Source: Shimia thalassica (GTDB taxonomy: Bacteria; Pseudomonadota; Alphaproteobacteria; Rhodobacterales; Rhodobacteraceae). From it: 64,000 nucleotides of DNA. The position numbers and the translations under genes were made by a program. Positions 25,274 to 35,034 of this stretch are shown here, in pieces; positions within the stretch are counted from its first letter, which is position 1; each line of letters opens with the position of its first letter. The notes under the pieces are model-generated. The model worked only from the letters and a program-made list of their open reading frames with translations. It was not told the DNA's origin and searched no databases. The DNA is taken from assembly GCF_001458215.1 (NCBI RefSeq), contig NZ_CYTW01000001.1:186001-250000 (forward strand), in the 5' to 3' direction.

Positions 25274-26245
25274 TTACCGGCCGTGAGGCTCCCAATAGTC
25301 GAGAAGAGGGTTAATGGGCGTGATCCGGTGTGGATTTATGGTGTCGTGGCTATAGTGATAATGGCGCACGATATGGTTCATGTTCACCGTGTCAGAGATG
25401 CCGGGGATTTGATACAATTCACGGGTATAGGCCCATAGGTTTGGGTAGTCGATCAGGCGCTTGCGGTTGCATTTGAAATGCAGGTGATAAACCGGATCAA
25501 ACCGGATCAAAGTGGTGAACAATCGCCAGTCGGCCTCAGTCAAGCGATCACCCAACAGATAGCGGTTTTCTGACAGGATACCTTCCAGCCATTCAAGCGT
25601 ATCAAACAGAGGGTAAACTGCGGCGTCATACGCCGTCTGCGTTGTAGAAAACCCGCATTTGTAAACGCCGTTGTTCAGCGTGTCATAGATGCGGTCGTTG
25701 ATGCGGGCGATTGGATCGTGCAGCTCTTCGGGCCAATAGTCCTGCGTGTTGCCGGTGATGGTGTTGAAGGCCGAATTGAACATCCTGATGATTTCGGCGC
25801 TCTCGTTTGAAACGATCGTATTCTTCTGTTTGTCCCAAAGAATGGGGACGGTCACACGCCCGGAATACGCTGCATCCGCCCGCGTATAGATTTCGTGGGC
25901 AAAAGCACTGTCAAACAAATGGTCTCCGGTGGCGCCATGGTCGTCCGGTTCGAAGGTCCAGCCATCTTGCAGCATGTCAGGATGCACAACCGAAACCGTG
26001 ACGTGATCTGCCAACCCTTTGAGTTGACGGAAAATAAGCGTTCTGTGGGCCCACGGACAAGCAAGGGAAACATAGAGGTGATATCGCCCGCTTTCCGCCG
26101 CGAATCCGTCTGTCCCTGAGGGGCCGGCAGTTCCGTCAGGCGTTATCCAATTGCGAAACTGGGATTCCGAGCGGATGAATTTCCCACCATTCGCAGACGT
26201 ATCGTACCACTTGTTTGTCCATGTGCCGTCTACGAGCAATCCCAT
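25274..26245 (-). CDS. Glutathionyl-hydroquinone reductase (YqjG/PcpF type)
   Basis: A 323-residue omega/xi-class glutathione transferase. The catalytic Cys is in YVSLACPWAHRTLIFR near residue 63. Other marks are VPILWDKQKNTIVSNESAEIIRMF, the substrate-site YKCGFSTTQTAYD and RFDPVYHLHFKCN (given in parts). It removes glutathione from glutathionyl-hydroquinones, a housekeeping repair of quinone adducts. AAGGA precedes ATG 26245. It is divergent from a small unknown gene. Confidence 0.92.
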   Translation of the reverse strand: MGLLVDGTWTNKWYDTSANGGKFIRSESQFRNWITPDGTAGPSGTDGFAAESGRYHLYVSLACPWAHRTLIFRQLKGLADHVTVSVVHPDMLQDGWTFEPDDHGATGDHLFDSAFAHEIYTRADAAYSGRVTVPILWDKQKNTIVSNESAEIIRMFNSAFNTITGNTQDYWPEELHDPIARINDRIYDTLNNGVYKCGFSTTQTAYDAAVYPLFDTLEWLEGILSENRYLLGDRLTEADWRLFTTLIRFDPVYHLHFKCNRKRLIDYPNLWAYTRELYQIPGISDTVNMNHIVRHYHYSHDTINPHRITPINPLLDYWEPHGR

Positions 26246-26422
26246 TTGCCGATCCTTCCCTGTTGCGTTGAAAAACAGATAGCGTGCGAGCAGTGAGGAG
26301 AAAACGCAACAATTCGCAAATCAGTTGCGCGCACACGCACAGAGACGCGCAGTCACCCAAATCTCGCCTTGACCAGAATCGCATTCAGCTTTCACGGTGG
26401 TTACGAATAGGGAGACGAAACG

Positions 26423-26776
26423 ATGACAACTTTTCTGCCCAAAGATGTGCAGGCGGGGCTTGATGCCGCGCGCAAGAAAAGCCTCAAGAAAAGCAGCAAG
26501 CTGCGGGTCGAGGTCGACGGGCATTCGTTTCGGGTTTTGAAATTTCGCGAAGACGGATTTTCTCTGGATGTCGAGAACGCGCCGCGTCTGCGGGGGCTGG
26601 TTGATCTCTATGACGGGGGGCGTCACCTGTCGCAATGTTTGATCGTCGCGTCCGAAGAGGAGGGCGATCTGATGCACTACGAATTCAAGCGCGCAACCGC
26701 GGCCTCTGAACGTGCACCAGTCGATTTTTATCGCGGTGAAAACGCACCGGTTGCACTTATCACGCAAGATTCCTGA
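26423..26776 (+). CDS. Conserved hypothetical protein, 117 residues
   Basis: A small soluble protein with a basic N-terminal part (DAARKKSLKKSSKLRVEVDG) and a beta-rich core (HSFRVLKFREDGFSLDVENA). There is no signal peptide or membrane helix. The pattern loosely recalls PilZ-like beta barrels, but the RxxxR and D/NxSxxG motifs of c-di-GMP binding are not clear, so I do not assign it. GGGAGA lies before ATG 26423. The gene ends 6 bases before the convergent L,D-transpeptidase stop. Confidence 0.6.
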   Translation: MTTFLPKDVQAGLDAARKKSLKKSSKLRVEVDGHSFRVLKFREDGFSLDVENAPRLRGLVDLYDGGRHLSQCLIVASEEEGDLMHYEFKRATAASERAPVDFYRGENAPVALITQDS

Positions 26777-26782
26777 TCGCGC

Positions 26783-27304
26783 CTAGGGGCGAATTTCCAC
26801 CGTCGTCCCGTTTGGTGTAATGCGCCAAAGCTCTTCTATTTCCTGATTGGACAGCGCAATGCAGCCCGCCGTCCAGTCGCCTGGCAAAATCACGCTGTCA
26901 GGCAGGCTGTTCGGCTGGCCGTGTATGAAGATATCTCCGCCGGGGGATTTCCCAAGGGACCTTGCATGTTTGATGTCTTCGGTCTGCGGATAGTCGATGC
27001 CAAGCGAAAGGTGAAATTTGCTTTGCGGATTGCGTCGGTTTATCGCGAAAAAACCCTCTGGGGTTTTGCCATCCCCTTCGATTTCCTTATCGCCATCTGG
27101 CGCAAACCCGAGGGCGATCTCGTAAGTCCGTAGGGGCGTGCCTGCTTTGTACACCGTCAAAAGACGTTGTGTTTTCTCGATGAGAATATGATCGATTTCG
27201 GTGTGAAGCGGGGGTGGTGGTACAGGTTCTACCGGTCTCAGAAGCAGAACCCAAGCACCCACAAGAACCGAAAGAAGCAGGAAAAATCGAAGGAAACGGG
27301 ACAT
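26783..27304 (-). CDS. L,D-transpeptidase (YkuD domain), membrane anchored
   Basis: A 173-residue protein. One N-terminal hydrophobic helix (FLRFFLLLSVLVGAWVLLL) anchors it; the YkuD domain follows with DHILIEKTQRLLTVYKAG, GKTPEGFFAINRRN, IFIHGQPN and the catalytic DWTAGCIALSNQEIEEL, where Cys is the nucleophile and the upstream His its base. It forms 3-3 cross-links in murein or attaches proteins to it. I chose ATG 27304 over 27331 because the longer start would lie inside the terminator hairpin of the gene upstream. The Shine-Dalgarno is weak. Confidence 0.85.
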   Translation of the reverse strand: MSRFLRFFLLLSVLVGAWVLLLRPVEPVPPPPLHTEIDHILIEKTQRLLTVYKAGTPLRTYEIALGFAPDGDKEIEGDGKTPEGFFAINRRNPQSKFHLSLGIDYPQTEDIKHARSLGKSPGGDIFIHGQPNSLPDSVILPGDWTAGCIALSNQEIEELWRITPNGTTVEIRP

Positions 27305-27318
27305 TTCAAAACGAAACG

Positions 27319-27353
27319 TGGCTTGGGGCATTCATGTTAAACGCCCCAAGCCA
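27319..27353 (-). terminator. Hairpin terminator after the PatB-type lyase
   Basis: TGGCTTGGGGC (27319-27329) pairs perfectly with GCCCCAAGCCA (27343-27353) across a 13-base loop. The T-run after it on the minus strand is weak (CGTTTCGTTTTG). Confidence 0.6.
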
Positions 27354-27370
27354 CAGTTTACCTATTGTGA

Positions 27371-28543
27371 TTATTGCAGGTCTGAAAACGCCTCGGTCAG
27401 ACGTTCGCAGGCTTGCTCTACAAGGCTGCGCGGTGTGGCGATGTTAAAGCGCAGGAACATCTCGCCACCTGTCCCGAAAGTTTCCCCGTGGTTCGGTGCA
27501 ATACGCGCGTTTTTCTGCACCCGGTCAATGAACTCGGATTTTGGCATGCCGGTATCTTCAAAATCGACCCAGCTAAGGTATGTGGCTTCGAGGTTCATGG
27601 ATTTAAGGCCCGGGATCGCATTGATAGACGCATCCAAAAGCTTGCGGTTGCCATCAAGGTACTGAACCAGATCATCCACCCAAGCGGCCCCTTCGGGGGA
27701 ATAGGCCGCCTCGGCCATGAACAGACCAAAGGAATTTGGCGACAGCCCGAGCGCAGCCATGCGACCGGCAAATTTGGTGCGCAAAGCCTCATCTGGAATA
27801 ATGACATTCCCCGAATGCGACCCGGCAATGTTGAAAGTCTTTGTGGTTGCCGTCATCATCACAAGACGATCCATGATGCTGTCGTCAACAAGGGTCATTG
27901 GAATGTGGGTGTTGCCCGGAAACACAAGATCGTGGTGGATCTCGTCCGAGACAAGAACCAGATCATGGCGCTTGACAAAATCGGCAACACCCTGAAGTTC
28001 TTCGCGGCTCCAGACGCGGCCACCGGGATTGTGCGGCGAGCACAGGATGACCATCTTTTCGTTGCCGGTCATTTGCGCATCATAAGCTGCAAAATCCATT
28101 TCATACCGGCCATCGTTGTTGTTCAGCTTGCACTCGACAACCTCGCGGCCCGCAGCAGAGATGACCCGCGCGAATGCGTGATAAACAGGTGTGAACAGTA
28201 CAACGCCGTCACCCGGTGCGGTGTAGGCGTCCACACACATTGCGGTGCCATTCACCAAGCCGTGCGTCGTGAAGATATGAGAAGGGTCAACGTCCCAGTT
28301 GTGACGTTCTTTCATCCACCAGCAAATTGCAGACCGATATCCGCTCTCGTCACCGTAATAGCCATAGATGCCATGGTCCGTCATTCCTTTGACCGCGTCT
28401 GTGACACACTGGGGCGGGCGGAAATCCATATCGGCGACCCACATGGCCAGACCGTCTTCTGCCGGAACGCCATAAAGCTTTTCCATCATGTCCCACTTTA
28501 CGGAATGGGTGCCGTACCGGTTGATGACTTCATCAAAGCTCAT
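27371..28543 (-). CDS. patB: MalY/PatB family pyridoxal enzyme, probable cystathionine beta-lyase
   Basis: Fold-type I PLP enzyme of 390 residues. Family features are GLAMWVADMDFRPP at the N-terminus, HGIYGYYGDESGYR, CSPHNPGGRVWSREEL, VLVSDEIHHDLVFPG, and the PLP Lys in MMTATTKTFNIAGSHSGN. PatB/MalY enzymes cleave the C-S bond of cystathionine or cysteine conjugates, giving homocysteine or a thiol, pyruvate and ammonia. ATG 28543 is preceded by AAGGA. It is divergent from def, 92 bases away, and has its own terminator. The exact sulfur substrate is inferred. Confidence 0.87.
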   Translation of the reverse strand: MSFDEVINRYGTHSVKWDMMEKLYGVPAEDGLAMWVADMDFRPPQCVTDAVKGMTDHGIYGYYGDESGYRSAICWWMKERHNWDVDPSHIFTTHGLVNGTAMCVDAYTAPGDGVVLFTPVYHAFARVISAAGREVVECKLNNNDGRYEMDFAAYDAQMTGNEKMVILCSPHNPGGRVWSREELQGVADFVKRHDLVLVSDEIHHDLVFPGNTHIPMTLVDDSIMDRLVMMTATTKTFNIAGSHSGNVIIPDEALRTKFAGRMAALGLSPNSFGLFMAEAAYSPEGAAWVDDLVQYLDGNRKLLDASINAIPGLKSMNLEATYLSWVDFEDTGMPKSEFIDRVQKNARIAPNHGETFGTGGEMFLRFNIATPRSLVEQACERLTEAFSDLQ

Positions 28544-28635
28544 AGTAGGTTTCCTTCTGCTATCATTTGCGCAGACGCTATCGGATTGCGCGCTATGCGC
28601 AAGGGGGCGTTGCAACGACGGGCGCATTGTCCTAG

Positions 28636-29157
28636 ATGATGCCCATGATCAAGCCTATTCTTATTCACCCCGACCCGCGTTTGAAGAAACTGTGTGCGCC
28701 CGTTGACGATGTGTCAGACGAATTGCGCGCGCTGTCGCAGGATATGTTGGCAACAATGTATGACGCGCCCGGTATTGGGCTTGCGGCGCCCCAGATCGGT
28801 GTGTTGGAGCGGCTGATCGTTATGGATTGCGTCAAGGAAGGCGATCCGGAACCGACGATTATGTTCAACCCAGAAGTTCTTGCCGCCTCTGATGAGACAA
28901 ACGTCTACGAAGAAGGTTGCCTGTCCATTCCCGAGCAGTTCGCAGAAGTGACCCGCCCCGCCTCTGTTCGTGTGGGATGGCTGGATGAAAACGGCAACCC
29001 GCAAGAAAAAGACTTTGACGGGCTTTGGGCCACCTGTGTGCAGCACGAGATCGACCATCTCAATGGCAAACTGTTCATTGATTATCTTGGGCCGATGAAG
29101 CGCCAGATGATGACACGCAAATCCCAAAAAATGAAACGAGAGCGCACCCGCGGCTAG
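28636..29157 (+). CDS. def: Peptide deformylase
   Basis: A 173-residue metallopeptidase with all three catalytic motifs: GIGLAAPQ at 46-53, EEGCLSIP with the metal Cys at 95, and QHEIDH with metal His 137 and 141 and catalytic Glu 138. It removes formyl from nascent chains at the ribosome exit. ATG 28645 is an alternative start that would remove three residues; neither has a strong ribosome-binding site. It leads a def, def-like, fmt unit. Confidence 0.95.
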   Translation: MMPMIKPILIHPDPRLKKLCAPVDDVSDELRALSQDMLATMYDAPGIGLAAPQIGVLERLIVMDCVKEGDPEPTIMFNPEVLAASDETNVYEEGCLSIPEQFAEVTRPASVRVGWLDENGNPQEKDFDGLWATCVQHEIDHLNGKLFIDYLGPMKRQMMTRKSQKMKRERTRG

Positions 29158-29188
29158 GCCGGATTTTGCGCGCACAGGGAGACACAGC

Positions 29189-29683
29189 ATGACGGTTCGC
29201 AAATGTATCCCGTGGCCGGACAAGCGTCTGCGCGCGGTGTCCGCACCGGTTCCCGAAATCACGGATGAGGTGCGTCAGATTTGGGACGACCTGATTGATA
29301 CCATGGAGGCCATGCCGGGTGTTGGTATGGGCGCCAATCAGATCGGTGCTCTTTTGCGGGTGGCTGTTGTGGATGCCAGCGAAAGTCGCGGGCAGGTTGT
29401 TCGGATGGCCAATCCCGAAATTCTTCATGCATCGGTCCAGCTGCGCGAGCATGACGAGGCAAGCCCTAACCTGCCAGGCGTCTGGGCCACGATCAAAAGG
29501 CCTCGGGCGGTCACCGTGCGTTATATGGACGAGACCGGTGAAACCGTTGAAAAGGATTTTGTCGGCCTTTGGGCCACAAGCGTTCAGCACCAAATCGACC
29601 ATCTGAACGGTAAGATGTATTTCGATCATCTGAGCAAAACCAAGCGTGATATGTTGATCAAACGGGCAAGGAAGCAGCGATGA
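29189..29683 (+). CDS. Peptide deformylase paralogue with lost catalytic residues
   Basis: A 164-residue deformylase fold. Motif 1 reads GVGMGANQ (44-51), keeping the Gln. Motif 2 reads EASPNLPG where EGCLSIPG is expected, so the metal-binding Cys has become Ser 92. Motif 3 reads QHQIDH, so the catalytic Glu is Gln 135. It should bind metal poorly or not at all and is unlikely to deformylate. It sits between def and fmt, with an ATGA overlap to fmt. GGGAGA precedes the start. It may be a ribosome-bound regulator or a catalytically distinct enzyme; it is usually annotated simply as Def. Confidence 0.85.
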   Translation: MTVRKCIPWPDKRLRAVSAPVPEITDEVRQIWDDLIDTMEAMPGVGMGANQIGALLRVAVVDASESRGQVVRMANPEILHASVQLREHDEASPNLPGVWATIKRPRAVTVRYMDETGETVEKDFVGLWATSVQHQIDHLNGKMYFDHLSKTKRDMLIKRARKQR

Positions 29684-30585
29684 AAGTTGTCTTTATGGGC
29701 ACGCCGGACTTTTCTGTTCCGGTTTTGGATGCGTTGATCAAGGCGGGCCATGAGATCGTGGCAGTCTATTGCCAGCCGCCGCGCCCCGCAGGTCGGGGAA
29801 AAAAAGAGCGTCCCACCCCTGTTCATGCCCGTGCATTGGAACTGGGGCTTGAGGTGCGTCATCCGGTGTCTCTCAAATCCGTAGGCGAGCAGGACGCGAT
29901 GCGTGCGCTGGGCGCAGATGTGGGTGTTGTCGTCGCCTATGGATTGATTTTGCCTCAGGCCATTTTGGATGCACCTCAAAAGGGATGTCTGAATATTCAC
30001 GCAAGCCTTTTGCCACGCTGGCGCGGGGCCGCACCAATCCATCGCGCCATTATGGCGGGGGATGCGGAAAGCGGCGTTTGTATCATGCAAATGGATGCGG
30101 GTCTGGATACCGGACCGGTACTGCTCGAAGAAAAAACACCCATCTTGGCACAGGACACGACGGCCGATTTGCATGATCGATTGGCGGGCATTGGTGCAGA
30201 CGCGATTGTCAACGCGCTGGGCCAGCTTGATGATCTGGCGCCGGTACCTCAGCCAGAGCTTGGCGTCACCTATGCCCACAAGATTGATAAATCCGAGGCA
30301 AAAGTGGATTGGACAGCCCCCGCCACCGAGGTTGACCGCAAGATTAGAGGGCTGTCGCCATTTCCGGGCGCATGGTGCGAGGTCGACGGCCAGCGGGTCA
30401 AATTGCTAGCCTCAAGGCTTGCCGAAGGGCAGGGCACAGCTGGCGAAATTCTGGATGACGCCTTGACCGTTGCATGTGGTGATGGCGCGGTTCAGTTGTT
30501 GCGCTTGCAAAGAGCAGGCAAAGGCGCTCAGGATGCAGATGTGTTCTTGCGCGGATTTCCCGTGTCACAAGGCCAACAACTCTGA
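29680..30585 (+). CDS. fmt: Methionyl-tRNA formyltransferase
   Basis: A 301-residue enzyme. The formyl-tetrahydrofolate domain shows [17 protein letters not shown] at the start, [12 protein letters not shown] and [17 protein letters not shown] with its Asn/His/Asp triad region (NIHAS). The C-terminal tRNA-binding domain has [12 protein letters not shown]. It formylates initiator Met-tRNA in the cytosol. It overlaps the def-like gene by 4 bases, so formylation and deformylation genes are co-expressed. Confidence 0.95.
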   Translation: MKVVFMGTPDFSVPVLDALIKAGHEIVAVYCQPPRPAGRGKKERPTPVHARALELGLEVRHPVSLKSVGEQDAMRALGADVGVVVAYGLILPQAILDAPQKGCLNIHASLLPRWRGAAPIHRAIMAGDAESGVCIMQMDAGLDTGPVLLEEKTPILAQDTTADLHDRLAGIGADAIVNALGQLDDLAPVPQPELGVTYAHKIDKSEAKVDWTAPATEVDRKIRGLSPFPGAWCEVDGQRVKLLASRLAEGQGTAGEILDDALTVACGDGAVQLLRLQRAGKGAQDADVFLRGFPVSQGQQL

Positions 30586-30597
30586 TCGGGAAACGCC

Positions 30598-30834
30598 ATG
30601 TTTTTTACCTTTTTCGGAACCGTCGTGATCGCAGGTATCATTGGATACGCTTCTGAACGTACGGGGTTTACGCGGAATGGCATAATTCCGTCCATCATCA
30701 TCTGTATCGGCGGGGCCTTCCTGTTCTTCATGGTGGGGCGGATGTTCGGGATCAGCTTTGGCAGTGCTGGCGTAAATGCGATTATTTCCTCTATCGGATC
30801 ACTGGTGATTGTCCCAACGCACTATCGTCGCTGA
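30598..30834 (+). CDS. GlsB/YeaQ/YmgE-like small membrane protein
   Basis: A 78-residue protein with three hydrophobic segments (FFGTVVIAGIIGYASERTGF, IIPSIIICIGGAFLFFMVGR, GVNAIISSIGSLVIVPTH; each up to about 20 residues). It resembles the transglycosylase-associated GlsB/YeaQ family of stress-induced membrane proteins; the family name does not imply enzymatic activity. It lies 12 bases after fmt and is probably cotranscribed. Confidence 0.7.
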   Translation: MFFTFFGTVVIAGIIGYASERTGFTRNGIIPSIIICIGGAFLFFMVGRMFGISFGSAGVNAIISSIGSLVIVPTHYRR

Positions 30835-30983
30835 ACGATGCCAAGGTGACACAGAAAGCAGCACAAATGCGGACTGTGCCTTGCAAACGGTTAAAACTGT
30901 TTACGATTTATCTAAAACTCGCTACGCTTCACTCATAACAAGCGGCCGATAAATGAGCCGCAATACATGAGGCAGCGAGCAAA

Positions 30984-32012
30984 TTGGCTTTCTTCGGCTT
31001 AAGGGGTGCGTCTTCCGCGCCCAAGGTCACCGTCGTCACGACTATGAAGGACGAGGGTGCATATATTTTGGATTGGGTCGCACATTACAAGACCCTTGGC
31101 GCAACAGACATTGTTGTATTCACCAATGACGTGAATGATCCAACAGATCACCTTTTGCGTCGCTTGAATGCGATGGGCGAGGTGCATCACCGGTTCAGCC
31201 GTGTCATGAAACGGGGGCCTCACAAAAGTGCGCTGATGTGGGCGGAATACGAACCCGCGGTCCGTGACGCAGACTGGTTGCTGGTCGTGGACGTTGACGA
31301 ATTCCTTGAAATTAAGGTCGGGGATGGCACGTTCCAGTCGCTGATTAATGAGAATTCCAGCGCAGATGCGATTTCTTTTCCATGGCGGATCTTCGGAAAC
31401 GCCGGGATCAGGGACATCACGCGCGAACCGGTTCCAAAGCGGTTTACCCGTGCGCAACCTGTTGAAGGCAAGGCCGGAGAGCATCGCTTCTTCAAGACCT
31501 TGTATCGCAACGATCCTACCAAGTTTTCCAGAATGGGCGTTCACCGTCCCTATCTGGCAAAGGATCACGCGCCGATTTCCTGGGTGCTGCCGGATGGCAC
31601 GCCAATCCTCGAGAATGACATGCCCGGTGCATTGTTTGTTCGGGACCATTTCGGGTACGAGGCGGCGCAGCTTAACCACTATGCGCTTCGGTCTGTGGAC
31701 TCATTCCTGAACAAAAAGGCGCGGGGGCGGGCCAATCACCAAAACGGTACGATCGAGATGGGGTATTGGCAGAAGTTCAACAAAAACCACGAAGAGGACA
31801 CTTCGCTGGCAGAAGGCTTCTTCGCTGCCGAGGCGTATCGTGAACGGCTTTATGCGCAAGAACCCAATCTGAAACTGGCGAACGAGCGTGCTTTGGTTTG
31901 GGCGCGCCGCAGTGCCCGCAAGGCGCGTCGCGATCCAGAAGCCCGCAAGTTCCTGCAACTTATTGGTCCTGAACTTGCACCTGACGAGGCCACCGACGCA
32001 CAGGTCGCGTAA
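30984..32012 (+). CDS. Glycosyltransferase family 2-like protein
   Basis: A 342-residue cytosolic protein. The nucleotide-sugar domain starts VTVVTTMKDEGAYILDWVAHYK and continues with ADIVVF-like strand ATDIVVFTNDVND; the metal-binding DxD is in WLLVVDVDEFLEIKVGDG. It resembles the GT2/GT92-like glycosyltransferases common in Rhodobacteraceae surface polysaccharide loci, yet it stands alone here. Acceptor and sugar are unknown. The start is TTG 30984; there is no in-frame ATG nearby. About 150 bases upstream hold an AT-rich promoter-like region with AAACGGTT-AA-AACTGTTT, an imperfect palindrome. Confidence 0.8.
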   Translation: MAFFGLRGASSAPKVTVVTTMKDEGAYILDWVAHYKTLGATDIVVFTNDVNDPTDHLLRRLNAMGEVHHRFSRVMKRGPHKSALMWAEYEPAVRDADWLLVVDVDEFLEIKVGDGTFQSLINENSSADAISFPWRIFGNAGIRDITREPVPKRFTRAQPVEGKAGEHRFFKTLYRNDPTKFSRMGVHRPYLAKDHAPISWVLPDGTPILENDMPGALFVRDHFGYEAAQLNHYALRSVDSFLNKKARGRANHQNGTIEMGYWQKFNKNHEEDTSLAEGFFAAEAYRERLYAQEPNLKLANERALVWARRSARKARRDPEARKFLQLIGPELAPDEATDAQVA

Positions 32013-32018
32013 TCACGT

Positions 32019-32471
32019 TTAGGATTTGAAGGGTGCCATTCCCGCGCGGGCGAGTTCGTCCGCGCGTTCGTTTTCCGGATGTCCGGCGTGGCCTTTGACC
32101 CATTCCCATGTCACCTGATGTCCGGCTTGCGCCGCATCAAGACGTTTCCACAGTTCAGCGTTTTTCACTGGCTTGCGGCTCGCTGTTTTCCAGCCGTTTT
32201 TCTTCCATCCGAAGATCCAGCCGGTCACCCCGTTCTTAACATATGTACTGTCGGTGATGACAGTGATCCGCGAGGGCTTGGAAAGGGCTTCAAGCGCCAT
32301 GATGGCCGCCATAAGCTCCATCTGGTTGTTGGTGGTCTCTGGAGCGCCGCCGGACAGATCACGTTCTTTGATCACCGTGTTCCCGTCCATCGCGCGCATC
32401 AAAACACCCCAGCCACCGGGACCGGGATTTCCAGAGCAAGCTCCGTCGGTATATGCAAATAAATCAGCCAT
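32019..32471 (-). CDS. rnhA: Ribonuclease HI
   Basis: A 150-residue RNase H. The four acidic catalytic residues are seen in [16 protein letters not shown] (Asp), [13 protein letters not shown] (Glu), [12 protein letters not shown] (Asp) and [11 protein letters not shown] (Asp). It degrades RNA in RNA-DNA hybrids. Its start overlaps the methyltransferase stop by 8 bases, so it is the last gene of an ispH, methyltransferase, rnhA unit. Confidence 0.95.
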   Translation of the reverse strand: MADLFAYTDGACSGNPGPGGWGVLMRAMDGNTVIKERDLSGGAPETTNNQMELMAAIMALEALSKPSRITVITDSTYVKNGVTGWIFGWKKNGWKTASRKPVKNAELWKRLDAAQAGHQVTWEWVKGHAGHPENERADELARAGMAPFKS

Positions 32472-33054
32472 GAGCCGCCACTGTTATCCAATCACTGACA
32501 CTGCCTTCAAGACCTGTTCCGCGCCCGCGATTGATTTTTGTCGGAGTCAGCCCCGCAGAGCGCAGCAGGTCAAGCAATTCGTCTTCTTCATAGTAGGTGT
32601 AAAACCGGCCAAGGCGGTCGCGGGCCTCACCTGTGCCGGTTTTCAGACCGACGTGGAATATCCCGTTTGGTTTCAAAGCCTTCAAAATTGCGGCCAGATG
32701 CAGGGGCATATCCGCGCGCGGTGCGTGAAGCAGGCTAAAGTTGGCCCAGACCCCATCATAGAACGCTTCGTCTTGCAGGTCGGCAAAAGCGCCTTGTTGC
32801 GCTTTCACACCGGGCCGTGCGGCCGCAAGCGCAACCATTTCGGCAGACATATCCATCGCAATTGCATTCAGGCCATGACGGGCCATCTCTTCTGCGCAAT
32901 GTCCGGGACCGCATCCAAGATCCAGCACAGTGCCACCCGCAGGCAGGGCCTTGATAAAGGCGGCAAGCTGTTTGTCCCGCGCATCGCTTTCGGTCATTGC
33001 GGCGTATTCGGCCGCTTGTGCGTTGTAAACGGCAATGGTTTCGTGATCGCTCAT
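32464..33054 (-). CDS. Class I SAM-dependent methyltransferase
   Basis: A 196-residue enzyme. SAM motif I is [19 protein letters not shown], the acidic ribose-binding loop is [14 protein letters not shown], and motif II/III appear as [15 protein letters not shown] and [14 protein letters not shown]. The N-terminal [11 protein letters not shown] is typical of UbiE/COQ5-like small-molecule enzymes. The substrate is unknown. It lies 53 bases after ispH. Confidence 0.87.
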   Translation of the reverse strand: MSDHETIAVYNAQAAEYAAMTESDARDKQLAAFIKALPAGGTVLDLGCGPGHCAEEMARHGLNAIAMDMSAEMVALAAARPGVKAQQGAFADLQDEAFYDGVWANFSLLHAPRADMPLHLAAILKALKPNGIFHVGLKTGTGEARDRLGRFYTYYEEDELLDLLRSAGLTPTKINRGRGTGLEGSVSDWITVAAHG

Positions 33055-33107
33055 TGAACATTTCTGCCTTTTGAAACGGGTTTAGACAACGGGCGCACGA
33101 GGGGATG

Positions 33108-34067
33108 TCAGGCTTTCAATTCCACATCCCGAAGAACCCGCGGGACCTTGAAGTTCACACGCTCAACAGCTGTTTCAACAATTTCTACCGTGACCTCAAA
33201 CCGGTCCCTGAAGGCGTCAATCACTTCATTGACCAGAACTTCGGGCGCGGAAGCGCCTGCCGTTATGCCCAAATGACGAATGCCTTCCAAGGCGCGCCAG
33301 TCGATGTCATCCGCGCGTTGAACAAGTTGGGAATAGGCGCAGCCGTTCTTGGCACCGACCTCAACAAGGCGACGGGAATTCGATGAATTTGGCGCCCCAA
33401 CAACCAGAATGGCGTCTACCTTCGGGGCGACTTCCTTAACCGCTTCCTGCCGGTTGGTTGTGGCATAGCAGATATCTTCTTTGTGAGGTCCGACGATCTT
33501 TGGGAACCGCGCATTCAGTGCCGCAACAATGCCGATGGTGTCATCAACCGACAAAGTGGTTTGGGTCACAAAGGCAAGTTGTTCGGGGTCGCGAACCTCT
33601 ATTGTGGCCACATCGCCTTCTGTCTCGACAAGAAGAACTTCGCCCTCTGGCAGCTGGCCCATGGTGCCAATGGTTTCCGGGTGTCCTGCGTGGCCAATCA
33701 TGATGATCTGAAGGCCGTTTTCCGAATGGCGCTCGGCTTCGATGTGCACTTTGGAAACCAACGGGCAAGTGGCATCGACAAAAACCATGTCGCGGCGTTG
33801 GGCCTCGGCTGGAACGGATTTGGCAACACCATGCGCCGAAAAGATAACGGGCCGGTTGTCCGGGCAATCCGACAATTCCTCGACAAAGACTGCGCCTTTG
33901 GCACGCAGGCCGTCGACCACAAACCTGTTGTGCACGATTTCGTGGCGGACATAGACGGGCGCGCCCCATTTCTCGAGGGCCATTTCCACGATTTTAATCG
34001 CGCGATCCACGCCGGCGCAAAAGCCGCGCGGTGCAGCCAGATGGATGGTCAGAGGCGGATTGGACAT
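33108..34067 (-). CDS. ispH: 4-hydroxy-3-methylbut-2-enyl diphosphate reductase
   Basis: A 319-residue [4Fe-4S] enzyme. The three cluster Cys lie in [25 protein letters not shown] and [12 protein letters not shown]. It makes IPP and DMAPP, the last step of the MEP isoprenoid pathway, which supplies ubiquinone and carotenoid side chains. AGGAG precedes ATG 34067; an upstream extension to 34169 carries no family similarity. First gene of a three-gene leftward unit. Confidence 0.95.
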   Translation of the reverse strand: MSNPPLTIHLAAPRGFCAGVDRAIKIVEMALEKWGAPVYVRHEIVHNRFVVDGLRAKGAVFVEELSDCPDNRPVIFSAHGVAKSVPAEAQRRDMVFVDATCPLVSKVHIEAERHSENGLQIIMIGHAGHPETIGTMGQLPEGEVLLVETEGDVATIEVRDPEQLAFVTQTTLSVDDTIGIVAALNARFPKIVGPHKEDICYATTNRQEAVKEVAPKVDAILVVGAPNSSNSRRLVEVGAKNGCAYSQLVQRADDIDWRALEGIRHLGITAGASAPEVLVNEVIDAFRDRFEVTVEIVETAVERVNFKVPRVLRDVELKA

Positions 34068-34291
34068 GTTCGCTCCTAATAGTGCTCGGCCAAGAGGTAA
34101 GGGTTTGCGCGAGATACGTCCAGACTGAGTCGTGCGCGAAGTTGTGGCGTGCCTGACAGCGGTGAGCATGAGATAGGGTGGGGGGAGCCGAGCTCAAATT
34201 TAAAATCAGGCATATTCGCAAAGCTGTTTGCCGTTTGCTCAAGGTGCGGAACGGGCGCACTATCCGAAAGGGAATCACACGCCCGAGTGTT

Positions 34292-34326
34292 CCCCCAAAA
34301 AGAAACCGGGGCGCGAGGCCCCGGTT
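34292..34326 (-). terminator. Rho-independent terminator after the NYN protein
   Basis: AACCGGGGC (34304-34312) pairs with GCCCCGGTT (34318-34326), loop of 5; TTTCTTTTTGGGGG follows on the minus strand. Confidence 0.85.
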
Positions 34327-34330
34327 GCAT

Positions 34331-34903
34331 TTAGTTCGCTGTGTATTCCACTTCGCGTTCGCCCGGAGCGGGTTCGCGAGGTGGTCGTCCGATAACATCA
34401 CGCAAACCGTCAAGTTCGATGAAGTTATCTGCTTGGCGACGCAATTCGTCCGAGATCATCGGAGGTTGGCTGCGAATGGTCGATACGACCGAAACGCGTA
34501 CGCCTTGGCGTTGCAAGCTTTCTACCAGCGGCCGGAAATCCCCATCTCCCGAAAACAGCACGATATGATCGACATGCGGTGCCAGTTCCATCGCGTTGAC
34601 AGCCAGCTCGATATCCATGTTCCCCTTGACCTTACGACGGCCTTGAGAGTCTGTGTACTCTTTGGCCGGTTTGGTCACCATGGTGAAGCCGTTGTAATGC
34701 AACCAGTCCACAAGTGGACGGATCGGAGAATATTCATCATTCTCCAACAGTGCGGTATAATAAAACGCACGAAGCATTTTTCCCCGGCGCATGAATTCCT
34801 GACGCAGAAGTTTGTAATCGATATCGAATCCAAGCGATTTAGCGGCGGCATACAGATTCGATCCATCGATGAACAGCGCAAGCCGTTCGTCTTTGTAAAA
34901 CAT
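34331..34903 (-). CDS. NYN domain (LabA/DUF88-type) protein
   Basis: A 190-residue PIN-like nuclease fold. Acidic residues of the metal site are visible in LALFIDGSNLYAAAK, KGNMDIELAVNAM and VLFSGDGDFRPLVESL; VSVVSTIRSQPPMISDELRR closes the fold. NYN proteins are predicted RNases acting on RNA processing or turnover. ATG 34903 is preceded by AAGGAAC; a longer frame to 35077 overlaps divergent folK and is rejected. It ends at a strong terminator. Confidence 0.88.
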   Translation of the reverse strand: MFYKDERLALFIDGSNLYAAAKSLGFDIDYKLLRQEFMRRGKMLRAFYYTALLENDEYSPIRPLVDWLHYNGFTMVTKPAKEYTDSQGRRKVKGNMDIELAVNAMELAPHVDHIVLFSGDGDFRPLVESLQRQGVRVSVVSTIRSQPPMISDELRRQADNFIELDGLRDVIGRPPREPAPGEREVEYTAN

Positions 34904-35034
34904 AATGTTCCTTTCTGATATGTCCCGCCCGGAAATATCCCGTGAGTGTAAAAAAGGTGGGCGCGACAGCCCCTTTAAGTTAAAGCAAATCTTCCTACCT
35001 GCAAGTAAATGTGCGCCAAATTGCCGCCAAGTTG

